A DNA stretch of 64,000 nt from Pleurocapsa sp. FMAR1 (GCF_963665995.1 NZ_OY762512.1:310001-374000); one strand, 5' to 3'. Counted from the first letter of the stretch, positions 16,965 to 25,962 are shown. The notes: generated by a model from the letters alone, not told the origin. Numbers and translations: made by a program.

Positions 16965-18614
16965 ATGTCTAGATTCTGGGTCAAAGCTAGGCTAATAGTG
17001 CCTATTTGTACTACTTACCTATCGTTATCTCCGAGTATCGAAGCTGCTGAATTACCAAAATTGCTCGGCGTTAACTTGAATCAGCATCAACAATTCATGC
17101 CACAGGTTTTGCACCGTCAAGCAGAAGATATTAGCAATTTTTACTCAGAAAAAAACAATAGGACACTATTGTTAACTCAAATTAATAGCGTCGATCAGCT
17201 ACGAGATCTCAAATCTACAGATTGGGCTTACGCAGCATTAAAAAACTTGAGCGATCGCTATGGTTGCATTAGCGGATATAGCGATCGCACTTTTCGAGGA
17301 GAACAACCTATTTCTCGTTTTGAGTTTGCAGCAGGATTAAATAATTGTCTAAGCAAAATCGAAAGTTTAATTAGCAATTCTGATAGCGTTCCCCAAACAG
17401 ATGTAGATCTTGTTTCACGGTTAATACAGGAATTTCAGTCAGATTTAGCCATTCTTAAGGGGAAAACAGACGGCTCTCAGGCAAGATTACAAGATTTAGA
17501 AGCTACGCAATTTTCTACTACCAGTAAACTTCAGGGTGAGGCAATTTTTGGACTAGGTAGCCTTTTAGCTGGCGATCGCGATAGTACGGTTTTAGGTAGT
17601 AGATTACGATTAAATATAGAAACTAGCTTTGGGGGAGACGATCTACTATTAACTAGATTGTCTAGTTTAAATTTTCCTGGCTTTTCCGAGGAAACTGGCA
17701 CTTTCCAGGGTGAATTAGCTTTTGCCGACCCAGAACAAGATGATTTTCAATTAGAAGTCTTGCAGTACACTTTTGGCGTGGGTGATAAAGTTGACTTTAT
17801 TTTAGGAGCAACAGGAACAGAGGCAGACGATATTGCCGATACAATAAACGTCTTAGATGGAGATGGAGGTTCGGGTGCAATTTCCAGATTCGGTACACGC
17901 AATCCTATTTACTATCAGACTGGGGATGCGGGGTTAGGAATTGTGGGTCGTCCTATCGAACAAATTGAAATTAGTGCGGGTTATTTGGCTTCTACTGCTA
18001 ATGACTCAAATTCAGGCAGTGGCTTGTTTAATGGTTCATATAGCGCGCTGGGGCAAATTGCGATCGCCCCAATCGACAGTCTAAAATTGGCTGCCACCTA
18101 TATTCATAGTTACGATCAAAGCGACACCGAGACAGGAACCAATCGAGCTAATTTGCAATCTCAAACTGCCAAGTTACTAGGAGAACAAGCACAAACTGTG
18201 AGCAATTCCTATGGGCTAGAGCTATCTTGGTCAATTAGCGATCGCCTGATCATTGGTGGTTGGGGAGGATTTAGTAAGGTTAATAGTCTTAGCAATCTCA
18301 ATCAACAAATTGAGCGGGGAACCCAAAATATCTGGAACTGGGCTGCAACTTTGGCATTACCCGACTTAGGCAAGGAAGGTAACTTGGCAGGAATTGTAGT
18401 GGGTTCAGAACCTACGGTAACCAATTCAAGCATCAACAATGATAATTTTGGCGAAGATAGTCAACGCTCCCTACACCTAGAAGCTTTTTATCAATATCAG
18501 GTTAATGATAATATTGCTATCACTCCAGGAGTAGTTTGGATTACTAAACCCGATACCGATATCGACTCTAATGATTTGGTTGTTGGCACAATTAGGACTA
18601 CCTTTAGTTTTTAG
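16965..18614 (+). CDS. SLH-domain iron uptake porin (OprB-type)
   Basis: 549 residues. A signal peptide ends around residue 27 (SIEAAE). One SLH domain follows near 70-130 (LKSTDWAYAALKNLSDRYG, then ISGYSDRTFRGEQPISRFEF), a short coiled coil, and a long beta-strand-rich OprB-like barrel ending in a terminal Phe (TIRTTFSF), which is typical of outer-membrane proteins. The SLH domain binds the peptidoglycan-linked polymer. Relatives in cyanobacteria are implicated in passage of inorganic iron. It is convergent with the DUF3086 gene, 7 bp apart. Confidence 0.9.
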   Translation: MSRFWVKARLIVPICTTYLSLSPSIEAAELPKLLGVNLNQHQQFMPQVLHRQAEDISNFYSEKNNRTLLLTQINSVDQLRDLKSTDWAYAALKNLSDRYGCISGYSDRTFRGEQPISRFEFAAGLNNCLSKIESLISNSDSVPQTDVDLVSRLIQEFQSDLAILKGKTDGSQARLQDLEATQFSTTSKLQGEAIFGLGSLLAGDRDSTVLGSRLRLNIETSFGGDDLLLTRLSSLNFPGFSEETGTFQGELAFADPEQDDFQLEVLQYTFGVGDKVDFILGATGTEADDIADTINVLDGDGGSGAISRFGTRNPIYYQTGDAGLGIVGRPIEQIEISAGYLASTANDSNSGSGLFNGSYSALGQIAIAPIDSLKLAATYIHSYDQSDTETGTNRANLQSQTAKLLGEQAQTVSNSYGLELSWSISDRLIIGGWGGFSKVNSLSNLNQQIERGTQNIWNWAATLALPDLGKEGNLAGIVVGSEPTVTNSSINNDNFGEDSQRSLHLEAFYQYQVNDNIAITPGVVWITKPDTDIDSNDLVVGTIRTTFSF

Positions 18615-18621
18615 TTTTTAT

Positions 18622-20085
18622 CTAATACAAATAATTAGAAGATGTTGACTTAGCCCCAGAAGCAAACGCCAGCCAAAGAGGAAACTTGAGAACAGATAAA
18701 TTCAATATTTCTTCAGTCTCATCAATGATAATCATGGGTAATAATTTGTCTTGAATCAGACGCTCGGCTCTTTGAACCAAAACTTCAGGAGAATCAAACA
18801 AGACTACGCCTCGATTAGTACCAAAGCTATTTCGCGAGATACCTAAACAATCTTGTAATCCTTTGCGCCATTCACCTAAGTTTTCGGGCGTATCTGTCAA
18901 CACAAGAATTCTACAGCTATCTCCATACAGACTATGGAGAATTGAAACTGCTGCTGAGGCTACCAGGATATTTTGCAGACGGCTTCCCATACTGTCAACT
19001 GTGCCTCTACCGCCTTGAGAGAAAAACCAATTCTGAACTCTTTTGGCGTGAGTAGCTTCAAATGTACGGCGTAATTGCCAAGGAGAGCCATAATAATCGG
19101 GGCTATTACGATATTTATCTAATAGCTGACGAATGCGTCTACTTTGATCGGTAAAAGTGGGTTCAGAAAACTGAGCTTGTGCAGAGGTTGCTTGGTCTGA
19201 GGTGTTTCTATTTCGGCGAAGTTCCCTCTCCCCTCGTCTACCTCTATCTCTTTCTGGCTCATCTCTGCGAGGATTTTCTCTGTCTCTAATTCTCCCACGG
19301 CTTTTAGGGGAAGAAACTTCTCTGGGTTCTAACTCTAGTTTTTCTGCTGCTGTGGCTAAATCTTGAAGACTACCGACCAAATAGTTTTTAAATCCCTGAA
19401 CTCTAAGGGCTAACTCTTGGGATGAACCTGCAAAATTACGTCTCATCTCCTGATTAATTCTTTCTTTACGCCGTTCTAGTTTTTCAATCTCAATTTGCAG
19501 AGCCGTTTTGCGAGCTTGTAGTTCTTTTGTTCCCTCTTCAATCATCTGTCCAATGCTTTGTTGGATATCTTTTACCTGCTGTAACAGTAATTTTTCTTTT
19601 TGCTCTTGTAATGCTTTAATTTCACTTTGGAGATCAACTTTTTGCTCTTTTAAGCTAATTATCTCGCGATCATCTGAAGCCTGGTTTTTTTTAACAGAAT
19701 TACCGTTGGCTGATATATTTGACTCAGGTTCATCTAACCAGCTATCTACAAATAATTCTGGTTCAGTTTTGAAGCTTTTTGCAGCAGTATCTAGTTCACT
19801 ATCGACATTGCTGGGCTTAGTTGATATTTCGTTCTGATTTAATTCTGACTGCTCCAAAACATTTAAAGGTTCAACTTTACCCTGAGAATTATCCACTGGA
19901 AGAGAATCATCGGCTGAAAGTTCTGAGTCTATAGTCACATTAATCACATTATCTTGTTTAGACCAAGCATCAGTATAGCTTTGCGAAATTGATTCTTTTT
20001 GGTCTGGTTGTAGTTCAGTGTCTAGCTCAATAGATTCAGAATTGGTATTGTCTGATTCGGGAATGGAAGGGTTTTCAGAATTCAT
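18622..20085 (-). CDS. DUF3086-domain coiled-coil protein
   Basis: 487 residues. The first 150 residues are acidic and polar, probably disordered. A coiled coil follows (about 150-220), then a segment resembling cyanobacterial DUF3086 proteins, an Arg/Glu-rich linker with many RDRE/RRGER repeats, and a C-terminal folded domain (RQLLDKYRNSPDYYGSPWQL and onwards). Function unknown. It lies downstream of the DUF3119 and MlaE-like genes on the same strand, an arrangement I remember from other cyanobacteria, which suggests an envelope role. Confidence 0.75.
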   Translation of the reverse strand: MNSENPSIPESDNTNSESIELDTELQPDQKESISQSYTDAWSKQDNVINVTIDSELSADDSLPVDNSQGKVEPLNVLEQSELNQNEISTKPSNVDSELDTAAKSFKTEPELFVDSWLDEPESNISANGNSVKKNQASDDREIISLKEQKVDLQSEIKALQEQKEKLLLQQVKDIQQSIGQMIEEGTKELQARKTALQIEIEKLERRKERINQEMRRNFAGSSQELALRVQGFKNYLVGSLQDLATAAEKLELEPREVSSPKSRGRIRDRENPRRDEPERDRGRRGERELRRNRNTSDQATSAQAQFSEPTFTDQSRRIRQLLDKYRNSPDYYGSPWQLRRTFEATHAKRVQNWFFSQGGRGTVDSMGSRLQNILVASAAVSILHSLYGDSCRILVLTDTPENLGEWRKGLQDCLGISRNSFGTNRGVVLFDSPEVLVQRAERLIQDKLLPMIIIDETEEILNLSVLKFPLWLAFASGAKSTSSNYLY

Positions 20086-20129
20086 GAGAACGCCAAGAGT
20101 AAGTAGTACAGTTTATTTACAGTTGAAAA

Positions 20130-20534
20130 CTATGAGTATAATTTTCTTTCACGAGGATAGTATTTATTCAAGCAATCTAATAAGGTTTTAGAATCAAAAA
20201 TAATTGGCAAGAAATGAATGCTGTTAACTTCTCGAAAGTAAAACAAGATGGGAATAGGTGACCAAAAGATTTCCCAATTCAACCATTCACTATAGGGAAA
20301 GCTTAAAATAACCTTGCCTGAGCGCAGGACGTTTAGAGCTTCATCCGTAAATTGCAGTCTAATTAAAATTGTTTGTATTGTTAAAAATAGACCAAGTAAA
20401 GCGCAAACTCCAGCTAACCACAGAGAAACTAAAGCTAAAGCGCAAGCTCCCGCTATTAAAAATAGAGGAATTCTGTAGCTTGGTGAAAGTTCGACGACTT
20501 CGCTGGGATTGTTAGTTTTGATATTAGTAGCCAT
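20130..20534 (-). CDS. DUF3119-family membrane protein
   Basis: 134 residues. Two adjacent hydrophobic segments near 22-60, followed by a soluble part with SFPYSEWLNWEIFW and FYFREVNSIHFLPIIFD, typical of the DUF3119 family of cyanobacteria and plants. Function unknown. The spacing to the MlaE gene (92 bp) and to the DUF3086 gene (44 bp) is compatible with one operon. Confidence 0.75.
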   Translation of the reverse strand: MATNIKTNNPSEVVELSPSYRIPLFLIAGACALALVSLWLAGVCALLGLFLTIQTILIRLQFTDEALNVLRSGKVILSFPYSEWLNWEIFWSPIPILFYFREVNSIHFLPIIFDSKTLLDCLNKYYPRERKLYS

Positions 20535-20626
20535 TTAAATTAGTTACTGATTAATAGTTTCTATTTTACAACGACCCGAATTTTAGCTGGGTTTGATTTA
20601 AGCCTTAATTACATTCAATTTAGAAA

Positions 20627-21403
20627 CTAACGACTTAAACCTTGAAACATTAGCAAGGACATAAAAAAGTTAGAAATAAAAATTGCGCTCAATGCCATAA
20701 CTACTGCCGTAGTGGTTGATTCTCCCACTCCTCTAGCTCCCCCTATGGTGGTTAATCCCCAATTGCAGCCAACAATAGCGATCAATGCTCCAAAAACAAC
20801 TGCTTTGATTAAAGCACTAACTATATCCCATACCTGAATAAAACTTTGTATGGACTCGATAAAGATTACATAAGAAACATTATAAAAACCCGTTGCCACC
20901 AGAATGCCCCCAATCAAACCGACAACTAAAGAAAGCATGGTCAACATTGGTAGCATCAGGCAGCAAGCCAGCAGACGAGGAATCACCAGATAGTCAATGG
21001 GGTCACTTTTTAGCACATACAGAGCATCAATTTGTTCGGTGACCTTCATAGTACCAATCTCGGCTGCAAATGCTGAACCAACTCTAGCAGCTAGCACTAC
21101 CGCTGTCAGTACGGGAGCTAGTTCTCTGCTTAACGCTAAAGCCAAAACACCTCCAATTGCCTGTACTGCGCCAAAATTTAAAAACTCGCGAGCGACTTGT
21201 ATTGTAAATACCATGCCGACAAAAATTGATGTTGCCAGAGCAATTGTTAAAGAATCTGGTCCAACTATTACCATTTGTTCTATGGTGTTGCGGCGATTTA
21301 TTTTTCCTTTGAGCAAATGAACAACAACCTGTCCTGTAAGAAATAATGCGGCTAATGAACGTTGTAGCCAAATTTGAAATTCATTATTGGAGGTGCTACT
21401 CAT
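20627..21403 (-). CDS. mlaE: MlaE-family ABC transporter permease
   Basis: 258 residues, five or so membrane spans. The MlaE signature is clear: ALSRELAPVLTAVVLAARVGSAFAAEIGTM near 88-117 (read in parts), with the coupling-helix-like EQIDAL. The family moves phospholipid between inner and outer membranes (Mla) or, in plastids, works as TGD1. No ATPase or MCE-domain partner is in the window, so those subunits must be elsewhere. Confidence 0.92.
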   Translation of the reverse strand: MSSTSNNEFQIWLQRSLAALFLTGQVVVHLLKGKINRRNTIEQMVIVGPDSLTIALATSIFVGMVFTIQVAREFLNFGAVQAIGGVLALALSRELAPVLTAVVLAARVGSAFAAEIGTMKVTEQIDALYVLKSDPIDYLVIPRLLACCLMLPMLTMLSLVVGLIGGILVATGFYNVSYVIFIESIQSFIQVWDIVSALIKAVVFGALIAIVGCNWGLTTIGGARGVGESTTTAVVMALSAIFISNFFMSLLMFQGLSR

Positions 21404-21512
21404 TAAGTGATTTTTAAAAGGATGAGGGATGAGGGAATGCTGACCAAGACAAGGAACAAATTTACAAAAATTTGCATCTAATTATAGTCTTATAGTCCCA
21501 ACCCTCAAATCC

Positions 21513-22127
21513 CTAAAATTCGATTCCAGGCTGGGCTTTAACTCCTTGTTCACGAAATGGATGTTTAACTAACGTCATTTCTGTTGCTAAATCAGCGATC
21601 GCAATTAATTCTTCAGGTGCGCCTCTGCCTGTCAAAATTACGTGAGAATCTGCTGGCTTTTGTTTTAAACCTGCAATTACAGTATTAACGTCTAAATATC
21701 CTAGCTTTAAGGCGATATTGACCTCATCTAGCAGCACTAATCTATATTTGGGGTCAATAATATAGCTCAATCCCTTTGCCCAAGCAGCAGTTGCCATTTC
21801 TATGTCTCGATCTCGATCTTGGGTATCCCAGGTAAATCCTTCGCCCATGGCGTGAAATTTTAGCTGATCTGACCATTTCTCTAGTACCGCTTTTTCGGCA
21901 GGTTCCCATGCTCCTTTAATAAACTGTACAATTGCCACGTTGTAACCATGACCAAGCGATCGTATTACCATTCCCAAAGCAGCAGTGGTTTTGCCTTTAC
22001 CATTGCCCGTATTAACGACAATTAGACCCTTTTCTTGGGTTTTCTCGGCTAAACGTTTCGACTGCACCTCCTGGCGACGTTGCATCTTCTGCTTGTGCTG
22101 TTCACTGCTAACTGTAGTTCCGCTCAT
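21513..22127 (-). CDS. cobO: Cob(I)yrinic acid a,c-diamide adenosyltransferase
   Basis: 204 residues. P-loop GNGKGKTTAA near 42-51, then the family segments FIKGAWEPAEK and MGEGFTWDTQDRDRD, LLDEVNIAL and LTGRGAPEELI. The enzyme transfers the adenosyl group of ATP to cob(I)alamin precursors in B12 synthesis. No cobalamin riboswitch is evident in the 130-bp spacer upstream, which instead holds a dispersed palindromic repeat. Confidence 0.94.
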   Translation of the reverse strand: MSGTTVSSEQHKQKMQRRQEVQSKRLAEKTQEKGLIVVNTGNGKGKTTAALGMVIRSLGHGYNVAIVQFIKGAWEPAEKAVLEKWSDQLKFHAMGEGFTWDTQDRDRDIEMATAAWAKGLSYIIDPKYRLVLLDEVNIALKLGYLDVNTVIAGLKQKPADSHVILTGRGAPEELIAIADLATEMTLVKHPFREQGVKAQPGIEF

Positions 22128-22134
22128 GATTATT

Positions 22135-22165
22135 GTACGAACGAACGACCGTTCGCCCCTAACTG
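22135..22165. repeat. Dispersed palindromic repeat, copy 2
   Basis: In reverse orientation it reads CAGTTAGGGGCGAACGG followed by TCGTTCGTTCGTAC. It closely matches the copy at 12375-12407, with a few changes in the second half. It sits just upstream of cobO. Confidence 0.55.
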
Positions 22166-22259
22166 ATTATATGAGTAGTTTAGCAATAGGGAGTAAATCA
22201 CAAGCGATCGATAATTAGGTAGTTTAAACTTGGAATAATATTTTTACTACACTAAATCA

Positions 22260-23009
22260 ATGGATTTTTTAAATTCACAACTATATTTTCTGTCTAAAAC
22301 ATTAACTCCTTCGGGAGCTATCTTATTAGATGTAGAAAACTTTCCCTTCCAGTTAGACTTGACACAATATCTCAAAGCATATTGTCAATATCCAATAACT
22401 ATTAAGTTTGCAGTCGCCAATTGGCTGAACAATAGTATTTCCAAACTAGATAAATATTTATATCAACAAGGATATCAATTAATTCATGTACCCCAGGGAA
22501 AAAATTCTGCTGATGCTCAAATTTTGACTTTAGGTAGTTCTTTGTTATTACAATTTCCTCAAGTAAAAGAAGTAGTAATAGTTTCTCACGACTCTATTTT
22601 TGATTGTTTACATCAAAATTTACCAAGGCAAGGATGCAGCACGTACAAAGTGTATCAGCATTCACGAAATATTTATCTACACAATTTTATTGATAATCGC
22701 ACTTCGGTAATATCTACAGTTTCTCATCTTGGTGATAAATCACGACCCACTAAAGAGCCAAATATAGAACAGTCAATTCAAAGCAAAATCGCCTTAACTT
22801 TAAATAAACTTACACAAATATCAAGCGAACCAGTTACCTTATCACAGCTTTCTCAGCAATTTAAGCATGACTATCAACAGTCAATATCAGAAGTTCTTAA
22901 AAGCAATAAAATTGGCAAATCTGCTTTGAATTTTATTAAACAAAGCTGTGTCAATCAAATTAAAATTAAGCAAGAAAATAAAACTCATTATCTTTTGCTA
23001 AAAGAATAA
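22260..23009 (+). CDS. NYN-domain protein with possible LOTUS-type C-terminal domain
   Basis: 249 residues. The first 140 resemble a PIN-like NYN nuclease: ILLDVENFPF near 21-30 with the first acidic residue, KNSADAQILTLGSSLL near 80-95, and VVIVSHDSIFDCL near 107-119. After a polar linker, residues 175-249 form a small helical/winged segment (VTLSQLSQQFKHDY, then IGKSALNFIKQ) like an OST-HTH (LOTUS) domain. NYN-LOTUS proteins are linked to RNA processing. Function in this organism is inferred only. Confidence 0.65.
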   Translation: MDFLNSQLYFLSKTLTPSGAILLDVENFPFQLDLTQYLKAYCQYPITIKFAVANWLNNSISKLDKYLYQQGYQLIHVPQGKNSADAQILTLGSSLLLQFPQVKEVVIVSHDSIFDCLHQNLPRQGCSTYKVYQHSRNIYLHNFIDNRTSVISTVSHLGDKSRPTKEPNIEQSIQSKIALTLNKLTQISSEPVTLSQLSQQFKHDYQQSISEVLKSNKIGKSALNFIKQSCVNQIKIKQENKTHYLLLKE

Positions 23010-23081
23010 AACTCATCATTTGCAGTTAAGGTATATCCACTGAACATTGCACCTAGATTATAGAGCTTTGCCGTCTGTAAG

Positions 23082-23183
23082 TTATAAAAGCGATCGCATT
23101 ATTTTAAAACTATATTTCAAAACTAATGACCCAATCAACAGACCAAGAAATACTGAATAAAGGCAAACACTAAGAGTAGCCAT
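23082..23183 (-). CDS. Candidate 33-residue membrane peptide
   Basis: Starts at ATG 23183 with AAGG 7 nt upstream, ends at TAA 23082-23084. One clear hydrophobic span (VCLYSVFLGLLIGSLVL) and a basic end (KIMRSLL). The layout resembles small photosynthetic subunits such as PetL, but the sequence match is weak and I would not name it. A HIP1 site forms the last codons. Confidence 0.3.
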   Translation of the reverse strand: MATLSVCLYSVFLGLLIGSLVLKYSFKIMRSLL

Positions 23184-23196
23184 CCGATTGCCTTGG

Positions 23197-23227
23197 AGTC
23201 TGATACGATGATCTCTTAGTCTGATAC
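23197..23227. repeat. Pair of direct repeats 21 bp apart
   Basis: AGTCTGATAC occurs at 23197-23206 and 23218-23227, exactly 21 bp (two helical turns) apart. It lies between the candidate small membrane ORF and the methyltransferase start. The spacing would suit a dimeric DNA-binding regulator. Confidence 0.4.
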
Positions 23228-23271
23228 TTTTCTGCACAACTATTTAGATAATTGTATAAATTATAACTACT

Positions 23272-24231
23272 GTGACAATTTCTACCGATAAATTAAAACC
23301 AGATTGGGCAGGAGAAGATCTACTTTCCCGCTTTGTTAACCTGCTAATTCAAACCAAGCCAATATACAGAGTGATGCAGCATCAAGCGCGACAGGTATTG
23401 ATCAAAACTGCTGAAAAAAACGGTATTCCCTGGCGCAAGAATTATCAGGAATTAGAACAGTCTGGGGCAAAGGAATTATTAGACTCCCTGACCAATAAAG
23501 ATTTAGTTTATCCCGACTACTATCAAGTACCTTTTCATGCCTACGATGAAGGCAATTTGTGTTGGCAAGCAGCTTTTGAGGCTCCTTCTGCAACTTACTC
23601 TATGGGGTTAAGAGTCTGGAAAGATGAAGATATCACTTGGCAAACAGCACAGCAAAGATTGCGCCATAGTTTTTATCAAGTATTAGAACAATATACACCA
23701 GAAACAATTACAGATATTTTAGATTTAGGTTGTTCTGTAGGTATCTCCACTCTAGAATTGCATCGCTATTTTTCCGAGAAACAAAAGAATGCAATCAACA
23801 CCATTGGTTTAGATTTATCTCCCTATATGTTGGCAGTAGCAAAAACTACTGATGCTCAACAAGAAATCGCTCAATGGCTGCATGGCAGGGGAGAATCTAC
23901 AAAATTAGCGGATAATTCTCTGGATTTAGTTACCCTACAATTTGTCATTCATGAGTTACCCAACCAAGCAACTCAAAAAATCTTTAAGGAAGTATTACGC
24001 ATTCTCAAACCAGGGGGTGTAATGGGAATTGTGGATAATAATCCCGCCTCTGCTGTAATTCAAAGTTTACCCCCAGTACTGTTTACCCTCATGAAAAGCA
24101 CTGAACCTTGGAGTGATGACTATTATACTTTTGATGTAGAAGCGGCAGTCACTAAAGCGGGTTTTGATTATCAAACTACCGTGGCTAGCGATCCTCGCCA
24201 TCGGACAATTATTGGTACTAAACCAAGCTGA
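23272..24231 (+). CDS. Class I SAM-dependent methyltransferase
   Basis: 319 residues starting at GTG. The SAM motif is ITDILDLGCSVGISTLEL near 145-162, with GLDLSPYMLAVAK after it and LVTLQFVIHELP as the motif IV region. The N-terminal 140 residues are extra to the Rossmann core and carry an Asp/Tyr-rich segment (YPDYYQVPFHAYDEGN), as in a group conserved in cyanobacteria and plants. The substrate is unknown. Neighbours give no clear clue. Confidence 0.8.
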   Translation: MTISTDKLKPDWAGEDLLSRFVNLLIQTKPIYRVMQHQARQVLIKTAEKNGIPWRKNYQELEQSGAKELLDSLTNKDLVYPDYYQVPFHAYDEGNLCWQAAFEAPSATYSMGLRVWKDEDITWQTAQQRLRHSFYQVLEQYTPETITDILDLGCSVGISTLELHRYFSEKQKNAINTIGLDLSPYMLAVAKTTDAQQEIAQWLHGRGESTKLADNSLDLVTLQFVIHELPNQATQKIFKEVLRILKPGGVMGIVDNNPASAVIQSLPPVLFTLMKSTEPWSDDYYTFDVEAAVTKAGFDYQTTVASDPRHRTIIGTKPS

Positions 24232-24478
24232 GATATTTTTTGAGTTAAATAAAGGGTTGAATAAAAGTGCGATTGGCGAAGCTTAGTACCGCCACGCGTA
24301 AGCGATAAGTACTAAGGTACTATGTTTATAGGCTTTGACAGCTTATTAAAAAGGTTACTTTATTTACGCCTCTTCCATTAGGCGCAAGCATCGCTTTTAT
24401 CTCTTGAATAAATAAAGTTATTTTTTACTGTATATTAATTCCTTAAACTAAAGAATATTTTAGAGCGGAAACAATTTA
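24232..24478. repeat. Spacer with imperfect inverted repeats
   Basis: 247 bp between the methyltransferase and the IS element. Arms ATAAAAGTGCGAT (24261-24273) and ATCGCTTTTAT (24390-24400) form a large imperfect inverted repeat, with smaller palindromes inside (AGTACTAAGGTACT). It may be an old MITE. No gene seen. Confidence 0.4.
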
Positions 24479-24487
24479 ATAGATTAT
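24479..24487. repeat. IS target-site duplication, left
   Basis: ATAGATTAT, identical to 25776-25784. Confidence 0.85.
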
Positions 24488-24507
24488 GGGAGCATCCCAC
24501 TTTTTAA

Positions 24508-25698
24508 CTAAGTACAAATACTTAGGGTAATATCTTGGTTTAAATAGGCACATCGAAGCCTCAACATTTGAGATACGTTTTTTGGATTCCATTGTGCGCC
24601 AACAATCTTAACTCTCGAACCACAAAACTTTGTTTTGTCCAGAATCAAAGATTCTGGGAACATCGTAGATGTTCGTTTAATCCAAGACTCAACTGAACCC
24701 GAACCAATACAAATACCAAGCTCTCGGGTTAGCTGATAATCAGGGATTCTAAATCGGTGTTGGCGAAGGTAATTCTGAAAATTTCTCGCTTGTTTTTTGG
24801 GCAAATCATTAAATACGGCGATCTCGTCGTTAACGAAACCCTGCCAAAGATAGTTTTTGGCTTGTCTAAGTCTTTGATTACTACCACCTACTTTGTGGAG
24901 GTTTTCCATCAAATGATACCAGTCTAAAATCTCTCTTCTTCGATGCTTTGATCCAATCTGCTTAATGATGTTCCAGACTCCATCATGTCCGTCTCCCAAG
25001 CAGTTTACTATTTTATTCAATGGTTGTTGATTAATCCAACTAAGTAGACTTTTGTTATCTTAAAAAAATGCCATTCCAATTCGGTTGTGAACTTTAACTG
25101 CCTTGTAATTTTTCCATTCGCTTTGTTGTCCTAATGGTGTTCTTAGTCTTACTGTTCCACCATCTATACTCAAAGATTTTGCCCTTTTTGTAATCTTTGC
25201 TTCTGGTAACTGATAGCTGTTAACTAGCCGATGTTGTTTGCTGTGAGCAACTTTGACCCCTGTTAGAATCTCCAGATCTTTTTCGGCGTTGACAAATGAT
25301 TCATTCCCTACAAGTAACAAACAGCATTTCTCTATTTGAGGACTTAAGCGGTTTCCCTTTTTTAACTTCAATCTTGTTGCTTGTTTACTGGAAATAGTTA
25401 TTCTACCGATGCAGGTTTTTATTTTTCGCTTTCTTCCTGCTTTATTTCCCCCTGCTTCATTGAAAAAGCGGTGCGACCCCGCTGATTTTTAATCAGCAAG
25501 ACAAAGGGCTTACCCGCATGTACGCGCACCAAGACAAACTCTCCTATTTTGGGCGCGACTTTTCCTAGTAAGTGTTTTCTGACGCTCAATTCTATGGTTT
25601 CAAATGTAGCTAACTCTTCGCTCTTGGGTATTGTTGTAAAGTATTTCTGCTACTTCTCTCAACTTTTGGTCAATAGTTGATTGCTCTTCTGGTGTCAT
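24508..25698 (-). pseudogene. Broken ISKra4-family transposase
   Basis: The reading frame starts at ATG 25698 (MTPEEQSTIDQKL). A frameshift near 25610 moves it to the frame reading EELATFETIELSVRKHLL. A 62-bp insertion at 25469-25530 breaks it again. It then runs as AGRKRKIKTCIGRITISSKQ and on to an in-frame TAA at 25060-25062, where relatives seem to have Gln, then continues in the same frame (DNKSLLSWINQQ) to 24508. The catalytic region includes CLGDGHDGVWN and DWYHLMENLHKVGG. Two shifts and one nonsense codon mean no active enzyme. Confidence 0.85.
25469..25530. repeat. 62-bp palindromic insertion inside the transposase gene
   Basis: Ends GGTGCG / CGCACC and an internal hairpin GCTGATTTTTAATCAGC. 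Removing it together with one copy of a flanking AAG triplet (CTT on the coding strand) restores a continuous transposase frame reading KIGEFVFFNEAGGNK. It is therefore a small repeat that inserted into the IS. Confidence 0.6.
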
Positions 25699-25775
25699 GC
25701 TTTGTTTAAAAGAGTTTTTTCTTGATGTTATTCTACTCTAAGCATTTTTACTTACTGCAAAAGTGGGATGCTCCC

Positions 25776-25784
25776 ATAGATTAT
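25776..25784. repeat. IS target-site duplication, right
   Basis: ATAGATTAT, identical to 24479-24487. Confidence 0.85.
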
Positions 25785-25962
25785 TACGTCTACAATTAAT
25801 TTTCAAGGTATACAAAAAGTTAAAAACAACTAAATAATATTTAATTGCTTTACCAACTTTTTTATCTTAATTCTTTAACTTTTTAAGTATGCAAGTATTT
25901 ATCAATTTATAAATACTTCTAGAAAAAGTTTTTACATTAATACAAGCGAGAAAATAATCAAG

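Larger units (their letters stand above)
24488..25775 (-). mobile_element. ISKra4-family (ISMich2-like) insertion sequence, inactive
   Basis: 1288 bp. Ends are a perfect 17-bp inverted repeat GGGAGCATCCCACTTTT (24488-24504 and complement 25759-25775), extending imperfectly further. A perfect 9-bp target duplication ATAGATTAT flanks it (24479-24487 and 25776-25784). Size and ends agree with what I remember of the ISMich2 subgroup. The single transposase gene is broken in three places, so the copy is not autonomous, though its ends are intact and could be moved by an active relative. Confidence 0.88.

Noticed and set aside
22128-22259. Possible cobalamin riboswitch before cobO
   Set aside because: The spacer is too short and lacks B12-box sequence; it holds a dispersed palindrome.
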